64,000 nt of DNA from Fulvimonas soli. GTDB taxonomy: Bacteria > Pseudomonadota > Gammaproteobacteria > Xanthomonadales > Rhodanobacteraceae. Of the stretch, positions 9,732-18,483 are shown piece by piece; the first letter of the stretch is position 1; each line of letters begins with the position of its first letter. Below the pieces are notes generated by a model. That model saw only the letters and a list, made by a program, of their open reading frames with translations. It was not told where the DNA came from and did no database searches. The position numbers were made by a program, and so were the translations under genes. The stretch is taken from contig NZ_QGHC01000002.1 in the NCBI RefSeq assembly GCF_003148905.1, positions 347,041 through 411,040 of the forward strand, read 5' to 3'.

Positions 9732-9887
9732 ATGCTGCACTACGCCATCGTCTTCCTGATCATCGCCATCATCGCCGCGATCTTCGGCTTCGGCGGCATC
9801 GCCGGCACCGCCGCCGGCATCGCCAAGATCCTCTTCATCATCTTCCTGATCCTGGCGGTGATCTCGTTCTTCCGCCGCAAGACCTGA
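9732..9887 (+). CDS. DUF1328/YtjA-type small membrane protein
   Basis: A 51-residue ORF beginning [20 protein letters not shown] and ending SFFRRKT. It has two hydrophobic segments split by [12 protein letters not shown], the signature of the DUF1328 (YtjA) family of tiny inner-membrane proteins. A purine-rich AGCGAGGA lies upstream of the ATG at 9732. It is followed by genes for DUF883- and YqjE-like envelope proteins, which often appear in stress-responsive operons. The function is unknown in all members. Confidence 0.88.
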   Translation: MLHYAIVFLIIAIIAAIFGFGGIAGTAAGIAKILFIIFLILAVISFFRRKT

Positions 9888-9953
9888 AGGGCACCGCGGG
9901 CGCTGTGAATCCGCCGCCGCATGCGCCACAGTTAGTCCAACCCGGAGACCACC

Positions 9954-10328
9954 ATGAGCAAGTCCCCGCAGACCGCCACCGACGAGATCCAGAACAAGGC
10001 CGACAGCCGCATCGACCAGGGCGCCGAGCGCATCAAGCAGGCCACCTCCGAGGCCGTGGCCACCACCAAGGAGGCGGTGGAGCGCGCCGCCGACCGCGTG
10101 GAGGCCGGCGTGCACCACGCCACCGACCGCGCCGCCGCGGCCGCCCACCGCGCCACCGACAAGGCGGGCGAGCTGGGCGAGCGCGGCCGCGAAGCCTACG
10201 AGGAGGCCATCGACACGGCCGACGCCTGGCTGGAGCAGGCGCGCGACTACGTGCGGCGCAAGCCGGTGCAGTCGGTGGCGATCGCGCTGGGCGCCGGCTG
10301 GCTGCTCGGCCGCCTGCTGCGGCGCTGA
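9954..10328 (+). CDS. DUF883/ElaB-YqjD-like membrane-anchored protein
   Basis: Predicted 124-residue protein. Residues 1-95 are an Ala/Glu/Lys-rich heptad helix (SRIDQGAERIKQATSEAVAT and repeats), likely a coiled coil. The C-terminus is the DUF883 signature: DYVRRKPVQSVAIALGAGWLLGRLLRR, a tail anchor with a glycine-zipper helix. E. coli homologues YqjD and ElaB bind ribosomes at the inner membrane in stationary phase; that role is known of the family and only inferred here. It is followed 17 bp later by the YqjE-like gene. Confidence 0.87.
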   Translation: MSKSPQTATDEIQNKADSRIDQGAERIKQATSEAVATTKEAVERAADRVEAGVHHATDRAAAAAHRATDKAGELGERGREAYEEAIDTADAWLEQARDYVRRKPVQSVAIALGAGWLLGRLLRR

Positions 10329-10345
10329 CCGGCGCGGACGCGGGC

Positions 10346-10807
10346 ATGGGCGAACCCGAACAGACCCCGCCATCGCCCACGCCGCCGGCGGCCGCGAGCG
10401 GGCTGCTGGACGAGCTGCTGCGCTTCGCCGGCGCGTTCAAGCGGCTGTTCGGCGCCCAGCTCGGGCTGCTCGCCGCCGAGCTGGGGCTGGCGCGCAGCGC
10501 GGTGTCCTGGCTGCTGGTCGCGGCGCTGGGCGCCACCGTGGCCGGGGTCGCGGCGGGCCTGACCCTGCTGGCGCTGGTCGGCCTGGCGCTGGCGCAGTGG
10601 TTCGGCTCCTGGCTGTGGGCGCTGCTGGCGCTGCTGCTGCTGGAGCTGCTGTTCCTGGGCGGCGCCGTGCTGCTGTTCCGCCGCTGCATGCACTGGATGA
10701 GCCTGCCCGCCACACGCGGCGAGTGGAGTGCGATGATGCGCGAAACCAAGGCCGACGCCCGCGCGCGCATCGACGCGCAGGCGGCCGGGGAGGAACGAGC
10801 GCCATGA
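10346..10807 (+). CDS. YqjE-like phage-holin-superfamily membrane protein
   Basis: Predicted 153-residue protein. The ATG at 10346 starts MGEPEQTPPSPTPP; after a proline-rich head comes an amphipathic helix (LLDELLRFAGAFKRLFGAQLGLLAAELGLARSA) and two membrane helices (about residues 50-75 and 80-105). This is the layout of the holin superfamily III (DUF1469, YqjE). It sits directly after the YqjD-like gene, as yqjD-yqjE-yqjK do in E. coli. The stop overlaps the next start (ATGA at 10804). It is not a phage gene, as there is no phage context. Confidence 0.85.
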   Translation: MGEPEQTPPSPTPPAAASGLLDELLRFAGAFKRLFGAQLGLLAAELGLARSAVSWLLVAALGATVAGVAAGLTLLALVGLALAQWFGSWLWALLALLLLELLFLGGAVLLFRRCMHWMSLPATRGEWSAMMRETKADARARIDAQAAGEERAP

Positions 10808-11094
10808 ACATCTTCCGCCAGCATGCCCGGGTGCGCGCCGCGCGGGCGCAGCTGACCGCCGCGCGCCACGCGCTGCAGGAACCGGCCGCGGCGCTGCTCG
10901 CGCGCGGCCACGCCCATCCGCTGGGCACGCTGGGCATCGCCGCCGGCGCCGGCTTCGTGCTGGGCCGGCTGGACGTGCACCCGCTGCGCGTGCCGGGCGT
11001 CGGTCCGCTGCTGGGCAGCGGCGCGGCGGGCCTGCTCGCGCAGGGCGCGCGGCTGTTCGCCGACCTGCTCGGGGGAGACGGCGACACCGCATGA
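10804..11094 (+). CDS. Small YqjK-position membrane-associated protein
   Basis: Predicted 96-residue protein. It begins MNIFRQHARVRAARAQLTAA, a basic amphipathic helix, and continues with glycine-rich hydrophobic stretches (LGTLGIAAGAGFVLGRLDVH and LLGSGAAGLLAQGARLFADLLG). Its place after the YqjE-like gene matches yqjK, but similarity is not strong enough for the name. Start and stop overlap the genes on both sides by 4 bp, so it belongs to one translationally coupled operon with the YqjE-like protein and the AI-2E permease. Confidence 0.72.
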   Translation: MNIFRQHARVRAARAQLTAARHALQEPAAALLARGHAHPLGTLGIAAGAGFVLGRLDVHPLRVPGVGPLLGSGAAGLLAQGARLFADLLGGDGDTA

Positions 11095-12239
11095 GCGCCC
11101 CCGAGTCCCTTGCGCCGCCGGCGGCCACGGCCGACCCGGTGCCCGCCGCGGTGCCCGCGACCCCGCGCCGCGACCCCGCCCTGCAGGGCGCGCACGGCAT
11201 GCGCCGCCACCTGCGCGCGATCCGCCTGCTGCTCAACGCGCTGCTCGTGCTGGCGCTGCTGTACACCGTCACGCTCACCCGCGCCCTGCTGATCCCGCTG
11301 GTGCTGGCCGCCTTCATCGGCCTGGCGCTGAACCCGATGGTCGCCGGCGCGGCGCGGCGCGGCGTGCCGCGCTGGCTGTCCGCCTGCGTGCTGATGGTGG
11401 CGCTGGTCGGCGGCACCGGCGCCGGCATCGGCCTGCTGGCGCAGCCGGCGATCGGCTGGTTCCACAACGCGCCGGCGGCGATCAAGAGCTTCGTGCCCAA
11501 GCTCAAGGCCCTGACCCAGCCGATCGAGGCGGCCAACCGCGCCACCCAGACGCTGGTCTCCGGGCAGACCGTGCGGGTGCAGCCGCCGCGGCCGGCAGCG
11601 GTGGCGATCACCGTCTGGGACGTGATCGCCAAGGCGCCGCAGGTGCTGGCCGCGATCCTCACCGTGGTGCTGCTGGTGTTCTTCTTCCTGATCTTCGGCG
11701 ACGTGCTGCTGCGCCGGCTGGTGGAGATCGCGCCCAGCTTCGCCTACAAGCGGCACGCGGTGGTGATCGTGCGCGGCATCCAGACCGAGGTGTCGCGCTA
11801 CATCCTCACCACCGTGCTGATCAACGCCAGCCTGGGCCTGCTCACCGCCGGCATGCTGTGGCTGTACAAGGTGCCCGACCCGCTGCTGTGGGGCACGGTG
11901 GCGGCGCTGGCCAACTTCATCCCCTACGTCGGCGCGATCGCCACCACCACGCTGCTGGCGCTGGTCGGCCTGATCAACTTCGACAACGTGGGCGAGGCGC
12001 TGCTGCCGGCCTTCACCTTCGCCTGCATCACGGTGGTCGAGGGCAACCTGATCACGCCGATGATCCAGGGCCGGCGCATGCGGCTGTCGCCGATCGCGAT
12101 CCTGCTGTGGCTGCTGATCTGGGGCTGGCTGTGGGGCATCCCCGGCGCGCTGCTGGCGGTGCCGATGCTGACCAGCTTCAAGCTGATCGCCGAGCGCGTG
12201 CGCGGCTGGGCGTGGTTCGCGCACATGGTGCAGCGCTAG
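11091..12239 (+). CDS. AI-2E family (PerM-like) transporter
   Basis: Predicted 382-residue inner-membrane protein with about eight hydrophobic segments, starting at the ATG overlapping the previous stop. Family marks are the N-terminal pair of helices (LLLNALLVLALLYTVTLTRALLIPLVLAAFI), a polar middle region (residues 130-180) and the conserved C-terminal block (LWGTVAALANFIPYVGAI, VVEGNLITPMIQGRRM, LLIWGWLWGIPGALLAVPML). Members include PerM-like permeases, Na+/H+ antiporters and the AI-2 exporter TqsA; the substrate is not readable. It ends the small-envelope-protein operon. Confidence 0.9.
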   Translation: MSAPESLAPPAATADPVPAAVPATPRRDPALQGAHGMRRHLRAIRLLLNALLVLALLYTVTLTRALLIPLVLAAFIGLALNPMVAGAARRGVPRWLSACVLMVALVGGTGAGIGLLAQPAIGWFHNAPAAIKSFVPKLKALTQPIEAANRATQTLVSGQTVRVQPPRPAAVAITVWDVIAKAPQVLAAILTVVLLVFFFLIFGDVLLRRLVEIAPSFAYKRHAVVIVRGIQTEVSRYILTTVLINASLGLLTAGMLWLYKVPDPLLWGTVAALANFIPYVGAIATTTLLALVGLINFDNVGEALLPAFTFACITVVEGNLITPMIQGRRMRLSPIAILLWLLIWGWLWGIPGALLAVPMLTSFKLIAERVRGWAWFAHMVQR

Positions 12240-12278
12240 GCGCGGCTCCATGCCGTCGGAGGGCGGGCGGCGCGCGGC

Positions 12279-12929
12279 TCACTCGCCGGCGACGCGCACC
12301 ACCAGCTTGCCGAAGTTGCGCCCCTCGAGCAGGCCGATGAACGTGGCGGGCGCGTTCTCCAGCCCCTCGACGCGGTCCTTGCGCAGCCTCACCCGGCCGG
12401 CCGCGAGCCAGGCGCCCATGTCGCGGCGGAACGCCGCGAACGCGCCGGTGGCCGCGGCCACCACCACGGTCTCGCCCGGCTTCGGCTGGCCGATGTCGAG
12501 CAGCCCGACGCAGGCGGCGAACGCGGGCATGCCGAGCCCGCCCAGCGCCAGCGAAGGCTGCGCCAGGTCGCCGCCGTCGGACAGCGCGTAGCCCTGCCAG
12601 CCGGCGTTGCCCAGCACCAGCTCGCCGGCGGGGAAGCCGGGATGGCGCGAGGCGACCACGCGGCTGACCGCGCCGCCCACCATCGGCGCACCCAGCGGCA
12701 CCGCCGGCGCGTAGCGGGTGCCGCCCTCGTCCATCAGGTTGCGCATGTAGGGATCGAGCGAGAGGTACAGCGTGCGCAGCAGCACCTGGCCGTCCCGCGG
12801 CTGCGGCACGGGCGCCTCGTCGAGGCGGAAGTCCCGCGCGGTCGGCAGCCCGCGCGGGCGCGCGGCCAGCAGGATGCGGCGGTTCACGGCGCCGTGCGGG
12901 AGCGGCGCGGTGTCGGCGGAAGTCGTCAT
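12279..12929 (-). pseudogene. Internally deleted MDR-family NADP-dependent oxidoreductase
   Basis: Reads as one open frame of 216 residues, where intact family members (CurA/YncB-type reductases) are about 335-345. The N-terminal GroES-like domain is normal (LYLSLDPYMRNLMDEGG, GAPMVGGAVSRVVAS), up to CVGLLDIGQPKPGETVVVAAATGA. The next residues, FAAFRRDMGAWLAAGRVRLR, belong to the normal C-terminus, ending FIGLLEGRNFGKLVVRVAGE. About 110-120 residues containing most of the NADP-binding Rossmann fold are missing without a frame break. It cannot bind cofactor in the normal way, so it is either a decaying gene or a repurposed domain. It is last in the RND efflux operon; the start has GAGG 6 bases upstream. 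Confidence 0.75.
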
Positions 12930-12951
12930 CGGGCACCTCGTGCGGGTAGCC

Positions 12952-13695
12952 TCACCAGGCGATGCGCTGGCGGTCGCGGAAGAACTGGCCGCTGGGCCCG
13001 CCCTCCGGCAGGCAGGCGGCCCAGACGATGCCGGCGGCGCCCTCGGCCACCGGGCGGCCGCCGGGGCCGCCCATGGCGGTGGCGACCCAGCCGGGGCAGA
13101 CCGCGTTGACCAGCACGCCGCTGCCCAGCAGCTCGGCGGCCAGCGCGCGGGTGAAGGCGTTGAGCGCCGCCTTGGACACGCGGTAGGCCGGCGCTTCCGG
13201 GCCGTGGACGCCGCTCGCGCCGCAGCCGCTGGAGACGTTGACGATGCGGCCATGGCCGTGGCGGCGCATCAGCGGCAGCGCCGCCTTCGCCAGCCGCCAG
13301 GCGCCGAGCAGGTTGGTCTCCAGCGCCGCGCGCACGGTGTCCAGCGCGACGCCGGCGGGCAGCTCGGCCGCGTCGTAGAAGCCGGCGGCGTTGTTGACGA
13401 GGACGTCCAGGCGTCCGAACTGCCGCTCGGCCAGCGCGGCCGCGGCGGTGGCCTCGCCGTCCGAGGCGACGTCGAGCTTCACCGCGCGCACGTCGCCGCC
13501 CTCGCGGCGCAGCTCGCGCGCGGCACGCTCGCCGTCGGCGAGCCGGCGCGCGCCGAGCAGCACGCTCATGCCGGTGGCGGCCAGCTGCCGCGCCACCTCC
13601 AGCCCGAGCCCGCGGTTGCCGCCGCTGACCAGCGCCACCTGCTGCGCCAGCGGCGGCGCGAGCGCGCGGGGCGCGCGCCGCGGCGAGCCGTTCAT
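12952..13695 (-). CDS. Short-chain dehydrogenase/reductase
   Basis: Predicted 247-residue classical SDR. The cofactor motif VALVSGGNRGLGLEVARQL is near the N-terminus; NNAAG and the catalytic Ser (NVSSGCGA) and YRVSK follow in order. Basic residues after strand 2 (GARRLADGER) favour NADP(H). The ATG at 13695 overlaps the stop of the outer-membrane factor gene (ATGA), so it is translated as part of the RND efflux operon. Carbonyl reductase activity on a small metabolite is plausible; the natural substrate is unknown. Confidence 0.88.
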   Translation of the reverse strand: MNGSPRRAPRALAPPLAQQVALVSGGNRGLGLEVARQLAATGMSVLLGARRLADGERAARELRREGGDVRAVKLDVASDGEATAAAALAERQFGRLDVLVNNAAGFYDAAELPAGVALDTVRAALETNLLGAWRLAKAALPLMRRHGHGRIVNVSSGCGASGVHGPEAPAYRVSKAALNAFTRALAAELLGSGVLVNAVCPGWVATAMGGPGGRPVAEGAAGIVWAACLPEGGPSGQFFRDRQRIAW

Positions 13696-15173
13696 GGCGT
13701 CCCGGCCAGCCGGGTGCAGGCCTCGTCGCCGCAGGCCTGCCAGCCGCCGCCGAGCGCCTTGTACAGCGCGATCGCCTGCAGGTTGACGCCGGCCTCGGCC
13801 TCGGCGAGCTGGTCCTCGGCGGCCAGCTGGGTGCGCTCGGCGTCGAGCAGCTCCAGGTAGCCGGTGGCGCCGGCCTCGTAGCGCACGCGCGCCAGGTCCG
13901 CGGCGCGGCGGCTCTGCGTGGCCTGCTCGGCGAGCTTCTGCACGCGCTCGCGCTGCTTGTTGTAGCCGACCAGCGCGTTGTCCACGTCCTCCAGCGCGGC
14001 GAGCACGGTGCGCTGGTAGCCGGCGAGCGCGGCGTCGGCGCGCGCCTCGCTGGCCTTCACGCCATTGCGCACGCGCGCCACGTTGAGGCCGGACCAGCGG
14101 ATGCTCGGCGCGACCGACCAGGCGCGGCTCTGCGCGTCGCCGAAGTCGCTGCTGCGCCCGGCCAGGAAGCCGACGAAGCCGCCCAGGCTGACGTGCGGGA
14201 ACCAGTCGGCCTTGGCCACGCCGATCCGCGCGGTGGCGGCGGCCAGCGCGCGCTCGGCCACGCGCACGTCGGGGCGGCGCGCCAGCACGTCGGCGGCGTT
14301 GCCGATCGGCAGGCTGGCGTCGATCGGGCGGAACGTGGCCGGCGACAGGTCCACGTCCAGCTCGCCCGGGCGCTGGCCGAGCAGCACGGCGAGGCGGAAG
14401 CGGTCGGCCTGCTCGCGCGCCTGCAGCGTGGGCAGGCCGGCCTCGGTCGCGGCGAGCCGCGCGTTGGCGCTGGCCACGTCCTGCTCCGAGCCGCTGCCGA
14501 TCTCGGCGCGCGCGCGGATCAGCTTGAGCGAGGCCTGCTGGTTGGCGATGTCGCGCTGCGCCACCCCGATGCGCAGCTGGGTGCCGCGCAGGTCGAAGTA
14601 GTGGCGCGCCACCTCCGCGAACAGGGTCACCTGCGCGTCGGCCAGCGAGGCGGCGCCCGCCTCGGCGTCGGCGCGCGCGGCCTCCACGCCGCGGCGCACG
14701 CCGCCGAACAGGTCGACCTCCCAGCTCGCGTCGAAGCCGGCCTGGTAGGCGGTGACGGTGCTGCGCCGGTCGCTGAAGCCCGGCTGCTGCTCGCGGCTGC
14801 GCGTGTAGCCGGCGTCGGCGTCGACGGTGGGCCACAGGTCCGCGCGGGTGGCGCCGAGCACGGCGCGCGCCTCGGCCAGGCGGGCGCGGGCGATCTTCAG
14901 GTCGGGCGCGTTCCTCGCGGCGCGGCGGATCAGCGTGTCCAGCGTGGGATCGCCGAACTGGCGCCACCACTCGGCCTCGAAGTCCTGCGCGGTCTGCCGC
15001 GCGGGGTCGACGCCCTGCAGCGCGGGCGCGGCCTCCTCGGGGCGGTGGTAGTCCGGGCCGACGGTGATGCAGCCGGCGAGCAGCAGGCTCGCGGCCAGCG
15101 CGGCCAGGCGCAGCGCCGCCCTGACTCCCTCTCTCCGCCGGGGCGAGGGGGCGTGGCTTGCGGGAAGGGTCAT
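13692..15173 (-). CDS. RND outer-membrane factor lipoprotein (OprM/NodT family)
   Basis: Outer-membrane channel of a tripartite efflux pump, 493 residues from the chosen ATG at 15173. The lipobox LLLAGC follows a hydrophobic segment (residues about 21-33), then TVGPDYHRPE, typical of OprM. Two repeated efflux-protein halves follow, with conserved YEAGATGYLELLDAERT near the end. The start is uncertain: an ATG at 15278 lies 4 bp after the transporter stop with AGGAGC upstream, and the frame stays open through a dispersed repeat, adding 35 residues. The final TGA overlaps the SDR start. Third gene of the operon after the adaptor and transporter genes. Confidence 0.9.
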   Translation of the reverse strand: MTLPASHAPSPRRREGVRAALRLAALAASLLLAGCITVGPDYHRPEEAAPALQGVDPARQTAQDFEAEWWRQFGDPTLDTLIRRAARNAPDLKIARARLAEARAVLGATRADLWPTVDADAGYTRSREQQPGFSDRRSTVTAYQAGFDASWEVDLFGGVRRGVEAARADAEAGAASLADAQVTLFAEVARHYFDLRGTQLRIGVAQRDIANQQASLKLIRARAEIGSGSEQDVASANARLAATEAGLPTLQAREQADRFRLAVLLGQRPGELDVDLSPATFRPIDASLPIGNAADVLARRPDVRVAERALAAATARIGVAKADWFPHVSLGGFVGFLAGRSSDFGDAQSRAWSVAPSIRWSGLNVARVRNGVKASEARADAALAGYQRTVLAALEDVDNALVGYNKQRERVQKLAEQATQSRRAADLARVRYEAGATGYLELLDAERTQLAAEDQLAEAEAGVNLQAIALYKALGGGWQACGDEACTRLAGTP

Positions 15174-15262
15174 GGAAGCAAGTTCCGGTGCGGGGCCGTC
15201 GCCGGGGCGGCCCCTCACCCCGGCCCTCGCCCCGGCGGGGAGAGGGAGCAGGGCGGTGCGGG
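15120..15262. repeat. CCCTCTCC/GGGAGAGGG dispersed repeat, two copies at the OMF 5' end
   Basis: Two GC-rich repeat units (about 15124-15150 and 15205-15262), containing CTCTCTCCGCCGGGGCGAGG and CGGCGGGGAGAGGGAGCAGG. Related units occur at 32215-32262, 32325-32377 and 46690-46735. Here they lie between the transporter stop and the start of the mature lipoprotein, so codons 9-17 of the OMF gene (PSPRRREGV) are repeat-derived. Confidence 0.6.
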
Positions 15263-15282
15263 AGGGGAGGTCGTGCATGTCT

Positions 15283-18200
15283 TTAGTGCTCCTGGATGGC
15301 CGGCGCGGCGAGGGCGGCGTGGCGGGCGCGGCGGCGCTCCGCCAGGCGCTCGGTCCAGCCGCGGATCAGCACGTAGAACAGCGGGGTGAAGATCAGCCCG
15401 AAGAAGGTGACGCCCAGCATGCCGGCGAACACCGCCACGCCCATCGCGTGGCGCATCTCCGCGCCGGCGCCGTGCGAGAGCACCAGCGGCACCACGCCCA
15501 TGATGAAGGCGATCGAGGTCATCAGGATCGGCCGCAGGCGCAGCCGGGCCGCCTCCAGCACCGCCTGCACGCGGTCCAGGCCCTCGTGCAGCTGCGCCTC
15601 GCGGGCGAACTCCACGATCAGGATGGCGTTCTTGCAGGCCAGGCCCACCAGCACGATCAGGCCGATCTGGGTGAAGATGTTGTTGTCGCCGCGCGACAGC
15701 CACACGCCGGCGATGGCCGAGAGCAGCACCATCGGCACGATCAGGATCACCGCCAGCGGCAGGGTCAGGCTCTCGTACAGCGAGGCCAGCACCAGGAACA
15801 CCAGCAGCACGCACAGCGGGAACACCAGCACCGCGGTGTTGCCGGCCAGGATCTGCTGGTAGGTCAGCTCGGTCCACTCGTAGCTCATGCCGTTGGGCAG
15901 GTTCTCGCGCGCCAGCTTCTCCATCGCGTCCTGCGCCTGGCCCGAGCTGAAGCCCGGCGCCGGGCCGCCGTTGATCTCGGCGGTGGGGTAGCCGTTGTAG
16001 TGCTGCACGCGGTCCGGGCCCACGCCGTGGCTCACCGTGACGAACGAGCCCAGCGGCACCAGCGCGCCCTGCGCGTTGCGGGTCTTGAGCCCGAGCACGT
16101 CCTCCGGCTCGTGGCGGTGGCCCGGCTCGGCCGAGACGTTGACCTGGTAGGTGCGGCCGAAGCGGTTGAAGTCGTTGACGTAGAGCGAGCCGAGGTACGC
16201 CTGCATGGTCTGGTAGGCGTCGGCCAGGTCCACGCCCTCGGCCTTGGCCTTCTCGCGGTCCACCTCGGCGTCGATCTGCGGCACGCTCACCTGGTAGCTG
16301 GAGAACAGCCCGGCCAGCGCCGGCGTCTTCCGGCTCTCGGCGATCAGGTTCTGGGTCTGCTTGTACAGCTCCTCGAACCCCAGGTCGGCGCGGTCCTCGA
16401 TCTGGATGCGGAAGCCGCCGATCGTGCCCAGGCCCATCACCGGCGGCGGCGGGAACACCGCGATGTAGGCGTCCTGGATCGCCGCGTACTTCTGGTTGAG
16501 CGCTCCGGCGATCGCGCCGGCGGACAGGCTCGCGTCGGTGCGCTCCTCGAACGGCTTGAGCGTGACGAACACGATGCCCGCGTTGGAGCTGTTGGTGAAG
16601 CCGTTGATCGACAGGCCCGGGAACGCCACCGCGCTTTCCACGCCAGGCTGCTTGAGCGCGATCGCGCTCATCCGGCGGATCACGTCCTCGGTGCGGTCCA
16701 GCGAGGCGGCGTCGGGCAGCTGCGCGAACGACACCAGGTACTGCTTGTCCTGCGTCGGCACGAAGCCGGTGGGCACGTGGACGAAGCCGAACACGCCCAG
16801 CAGCACCAGCCCGGCGTAGATCGCCAGCGCCGCCGGCCCCCTGACGAGCACGCGCTTGACGCCTTCCACGTAGCGCCCGGCGCCGCGCACGAACAGCCGG
16901 TTGAACGGGCGGAACAGCCAGCCGAAGGCGCGCTCGATCCACACGCTCAGCCGGTCCTTCGGCGCGTCGTGCGCCTTGAGCAGCAGCGCCGACAGCGCGG
17001 GGCTGAGGGTGAGCGAGTTGAACGCCGAGATCACCGTGGAGATCGCGATGGTCAGCGCGAACTGGCGGTAGAACTGGCCGGTGAGGCCGCTGATGAAGGC
17101 CGCCGGCACGAACACCGCGCACAGCACCAGCGCGGTGGCGACGATCGGGCCGGTCACCTCGGTCATCGCGCGGCGGGTGGCGTCCTTCGGACTCATGCCG
17201 TGCTCGATGTGGCGCTCGACGTTCTCCACCACCACGATGGCGTCGTCCACCACGATGCCGATCGCCAGCACCAGGCCGAACAGCGACAGCGCGTTGAGCG
17301 AGAAGCCGGCCGCGTACATCACCGCGAAGGTGCCGATCAGCGACACCGGCACCGCCACCAGCGGGATGATCGAGGCGCGCCAGGTCTGCAGGAACAGGAT
17401 CACCACCAGCACCACCAGCACGATCGCCTCGAACAGCGTGTGCACCACCGCGTGGATCGAGCCGCGCACGAACACGGTGGGGTCGTAGACGATGCGGTAG
17501 TCCACGCCCTGCGGGAAGTCCTTCTTCAGCTCCGCCATGGTGGCGCGCACCTCGTCGGAGATCTGGATGGCGTTGGAGCCGGGGCGGGCGAAGATCGGGA
17601 TGGCCACCGCCGGGCGGTTGTCCAGCAGGCTGCGCAGCGCGTAGTTGTTGGAGCCCAGCTCCACCCGCGCCACGTCGCGCAGGTGCACCACCGCGCCGTC
17701 GGGCGAGCTGCGCAGCACGATGTCGGCGAACTCCTGCTCGCTGACCAGGCGGCCGCGGGTGTTGATGTTGAGCTGGAAGGCCGCGCCGTTCGGCGCGGGC
17801 GGCGCGTTCAGCGCGCCGGCGGCGACGTCGGCGTTCTGCTCGCGGATCGCGTTGACCACGTCGCCGGTGGTGAGGCCGCGCTGGGCCAGGCGGTCGGGGT
17901 CCAGCCACACGCGCATGGAGTACTCGCCGGCGCCGAACAGCTGCACGTCGCCCACGCCGTCTAGGCGCGCGAGCTGGTCCTTGATGTGCAGCCGCGCGTA
18001 GTTGGACAGGTACAGCATGTCGTAGCGCTGGTCGGGCGAGATCAGGTGCACCACCATGGTGAGGTCGGGCGAGCTCTTCTGCGTGGTCACGCCGAGCCGC
18101 TGCACCTCCTCCGGCAGGCGCGGCAGCGCCTGCGACACGCGGTTCTGCACCTGCACCTGCGCGTTGTCCAGGTCGGTGCCCAGCGCGAAGGTGACGGTCA

Positions 18201-18474
18201 GCGTCATGGTGCCGTCGCTGGTGGCCTGCGAGGAGGTGTAGAGCATGCCTTCCACGCCGTTGATCTGTTCCTCCAGCGGCGTGGCGACGGTGGCGGCGAT
18301 CACCTTGGGGTTGGCGCCGGGGTAGCTGGCCTTCACCACCACCGTGGGCGGCACCACCTCGGGGTATTCGCCGATCGGCAGGCGGGTCAGCGCGATCGCG
18401 CCGGCGATCAGGATCAGCACCGACAGCACGCCGGCGAGGATCGGCCGGTCCACGAAGTATTGGGCGAGTTTCAT
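15283..18474 (-). CDS. RND multidrug efflux transporter (AcrB/MexF type)
   Basis: Predicted 1063-residue HAE1-family inner-membrane transporter, full length. N-terminus MKLAQYFVDRPILAGVLSVL is the standard first membrane helix. The proton-relay motif GIVVDDAIVVVENVERH (Asp pair in TM4) is present, as are large periplasmic loops and the second transmembrane half (GLVGLACKNAILIVEFARE near the end). Start follows the adaptor stop by 9 bp. The pump exports small hydrophobic or amphiphilic compounds; gene order adaptor-transporter-OMF with a divergent LysR regulator is like mexEF-oprN/bpeEF-oprC, but the substrates are inferred only. Confidence 0.95.
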   Translation of the reverse strand: MKLAQYFVDRPILAGVLSVLILIAGAIALTRLPIGEYPEVVPPTVVVKASYPGANPKVIAATVATPLEEQINGVEGMLYTSSQATSDGTMTLTVTFALGTDLDNAQVQVQNRVSQALPRLPEEVQRLGVTTQKSSPDLTMVVHLISPDQRYDMLYLSNYARLHIKDQLARLDGVGDVQLFGAGEYSMRVWLDPDRLAQRGLTTGDVVNAIREQNADVAAGALNAPPAPNGAAFQLNINTRGRLVSEQEFADIVLRSSPDGAVVHLRDVARVELGSNNYALRSLLDNRPAVAIPIFARPGSNAIQISDEVRATMAELKKDFPQGVDYRIVYDPTVFVRGSIHAVVHTLFEAIVLVVLVVILFLQTWRASIIPLVAVPVSLIGTFAVMYAAGFSLNALSLFGLVLAIGIVVDDAIVVVENVERHIEHGMSPKDATRRAMTEVTGPIVATALVLCAVFVPAAFISGLTGQFYRQFALTIAISTVISAFNSLTLSPALSALLLKAHDAPKDRLSVWIERAFGWLFRPFNRLFVRGAGRYVEGVKRVLVRGPAALAIYAGLVLLGVFGFVHVPTGFVPTQDKQYLVSFAQLPDAASLDRTEDVIRRMSAIALKQPGVESAVAFPGLSINGFTNSSNAGIVFVTLKPFEERTDASLSAGAIAGALNQKYAAIQDAYIAVFPPPPVMGLGTIGGFRIQIEDRADLGFEELYKQTQNLIAESRKTPALAGLFSSYQVSVPQIDAEVDREKAKAEGVDLADAYQTMQAYLGSLYVNDFNRFGRTYQVNVSAEPGHRHEPEDVLGLKTRNAQGALVPLGSFVTVSHGVGPDRVQHYNGYPTAEINGGPAPGFSSGQAQDAMEKLARENLPNGMSYEWTELTYQQILAGNTAVLVFPLCVLLVFLVLASLYESLTLPLAVILIVPMVLLSAIAGVWLSRGDNNIFTQIGLIVLVGLACKNAILIVEFAREAQLHEGLDRVQAVLEAARLRLRPILMTSIAFIMGVVPLVLSHGAGAEMRHAMGVAVFAGMLGVTFFGLIFTPLFYVLIRGWTERLAERRRARHAALAAPAIQEH

Positions 18475-18483
18475 GGTCGGTTC

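Noticed and set aside
12279..12929. Frameshifted MDR reductase
   Set aside because: I read the frame across the joint at about 12440-12455 and it stays open and matches both ends of the family, so it is an in-frame deletion, not a frameshift.
15064..17964. Plus-strand ORF of 966 residues antisense to the RND transporter
   Set aside because: The transporter on the minus strand has all family motifs; this frame is His/Gln/Arg-rich low complexity.
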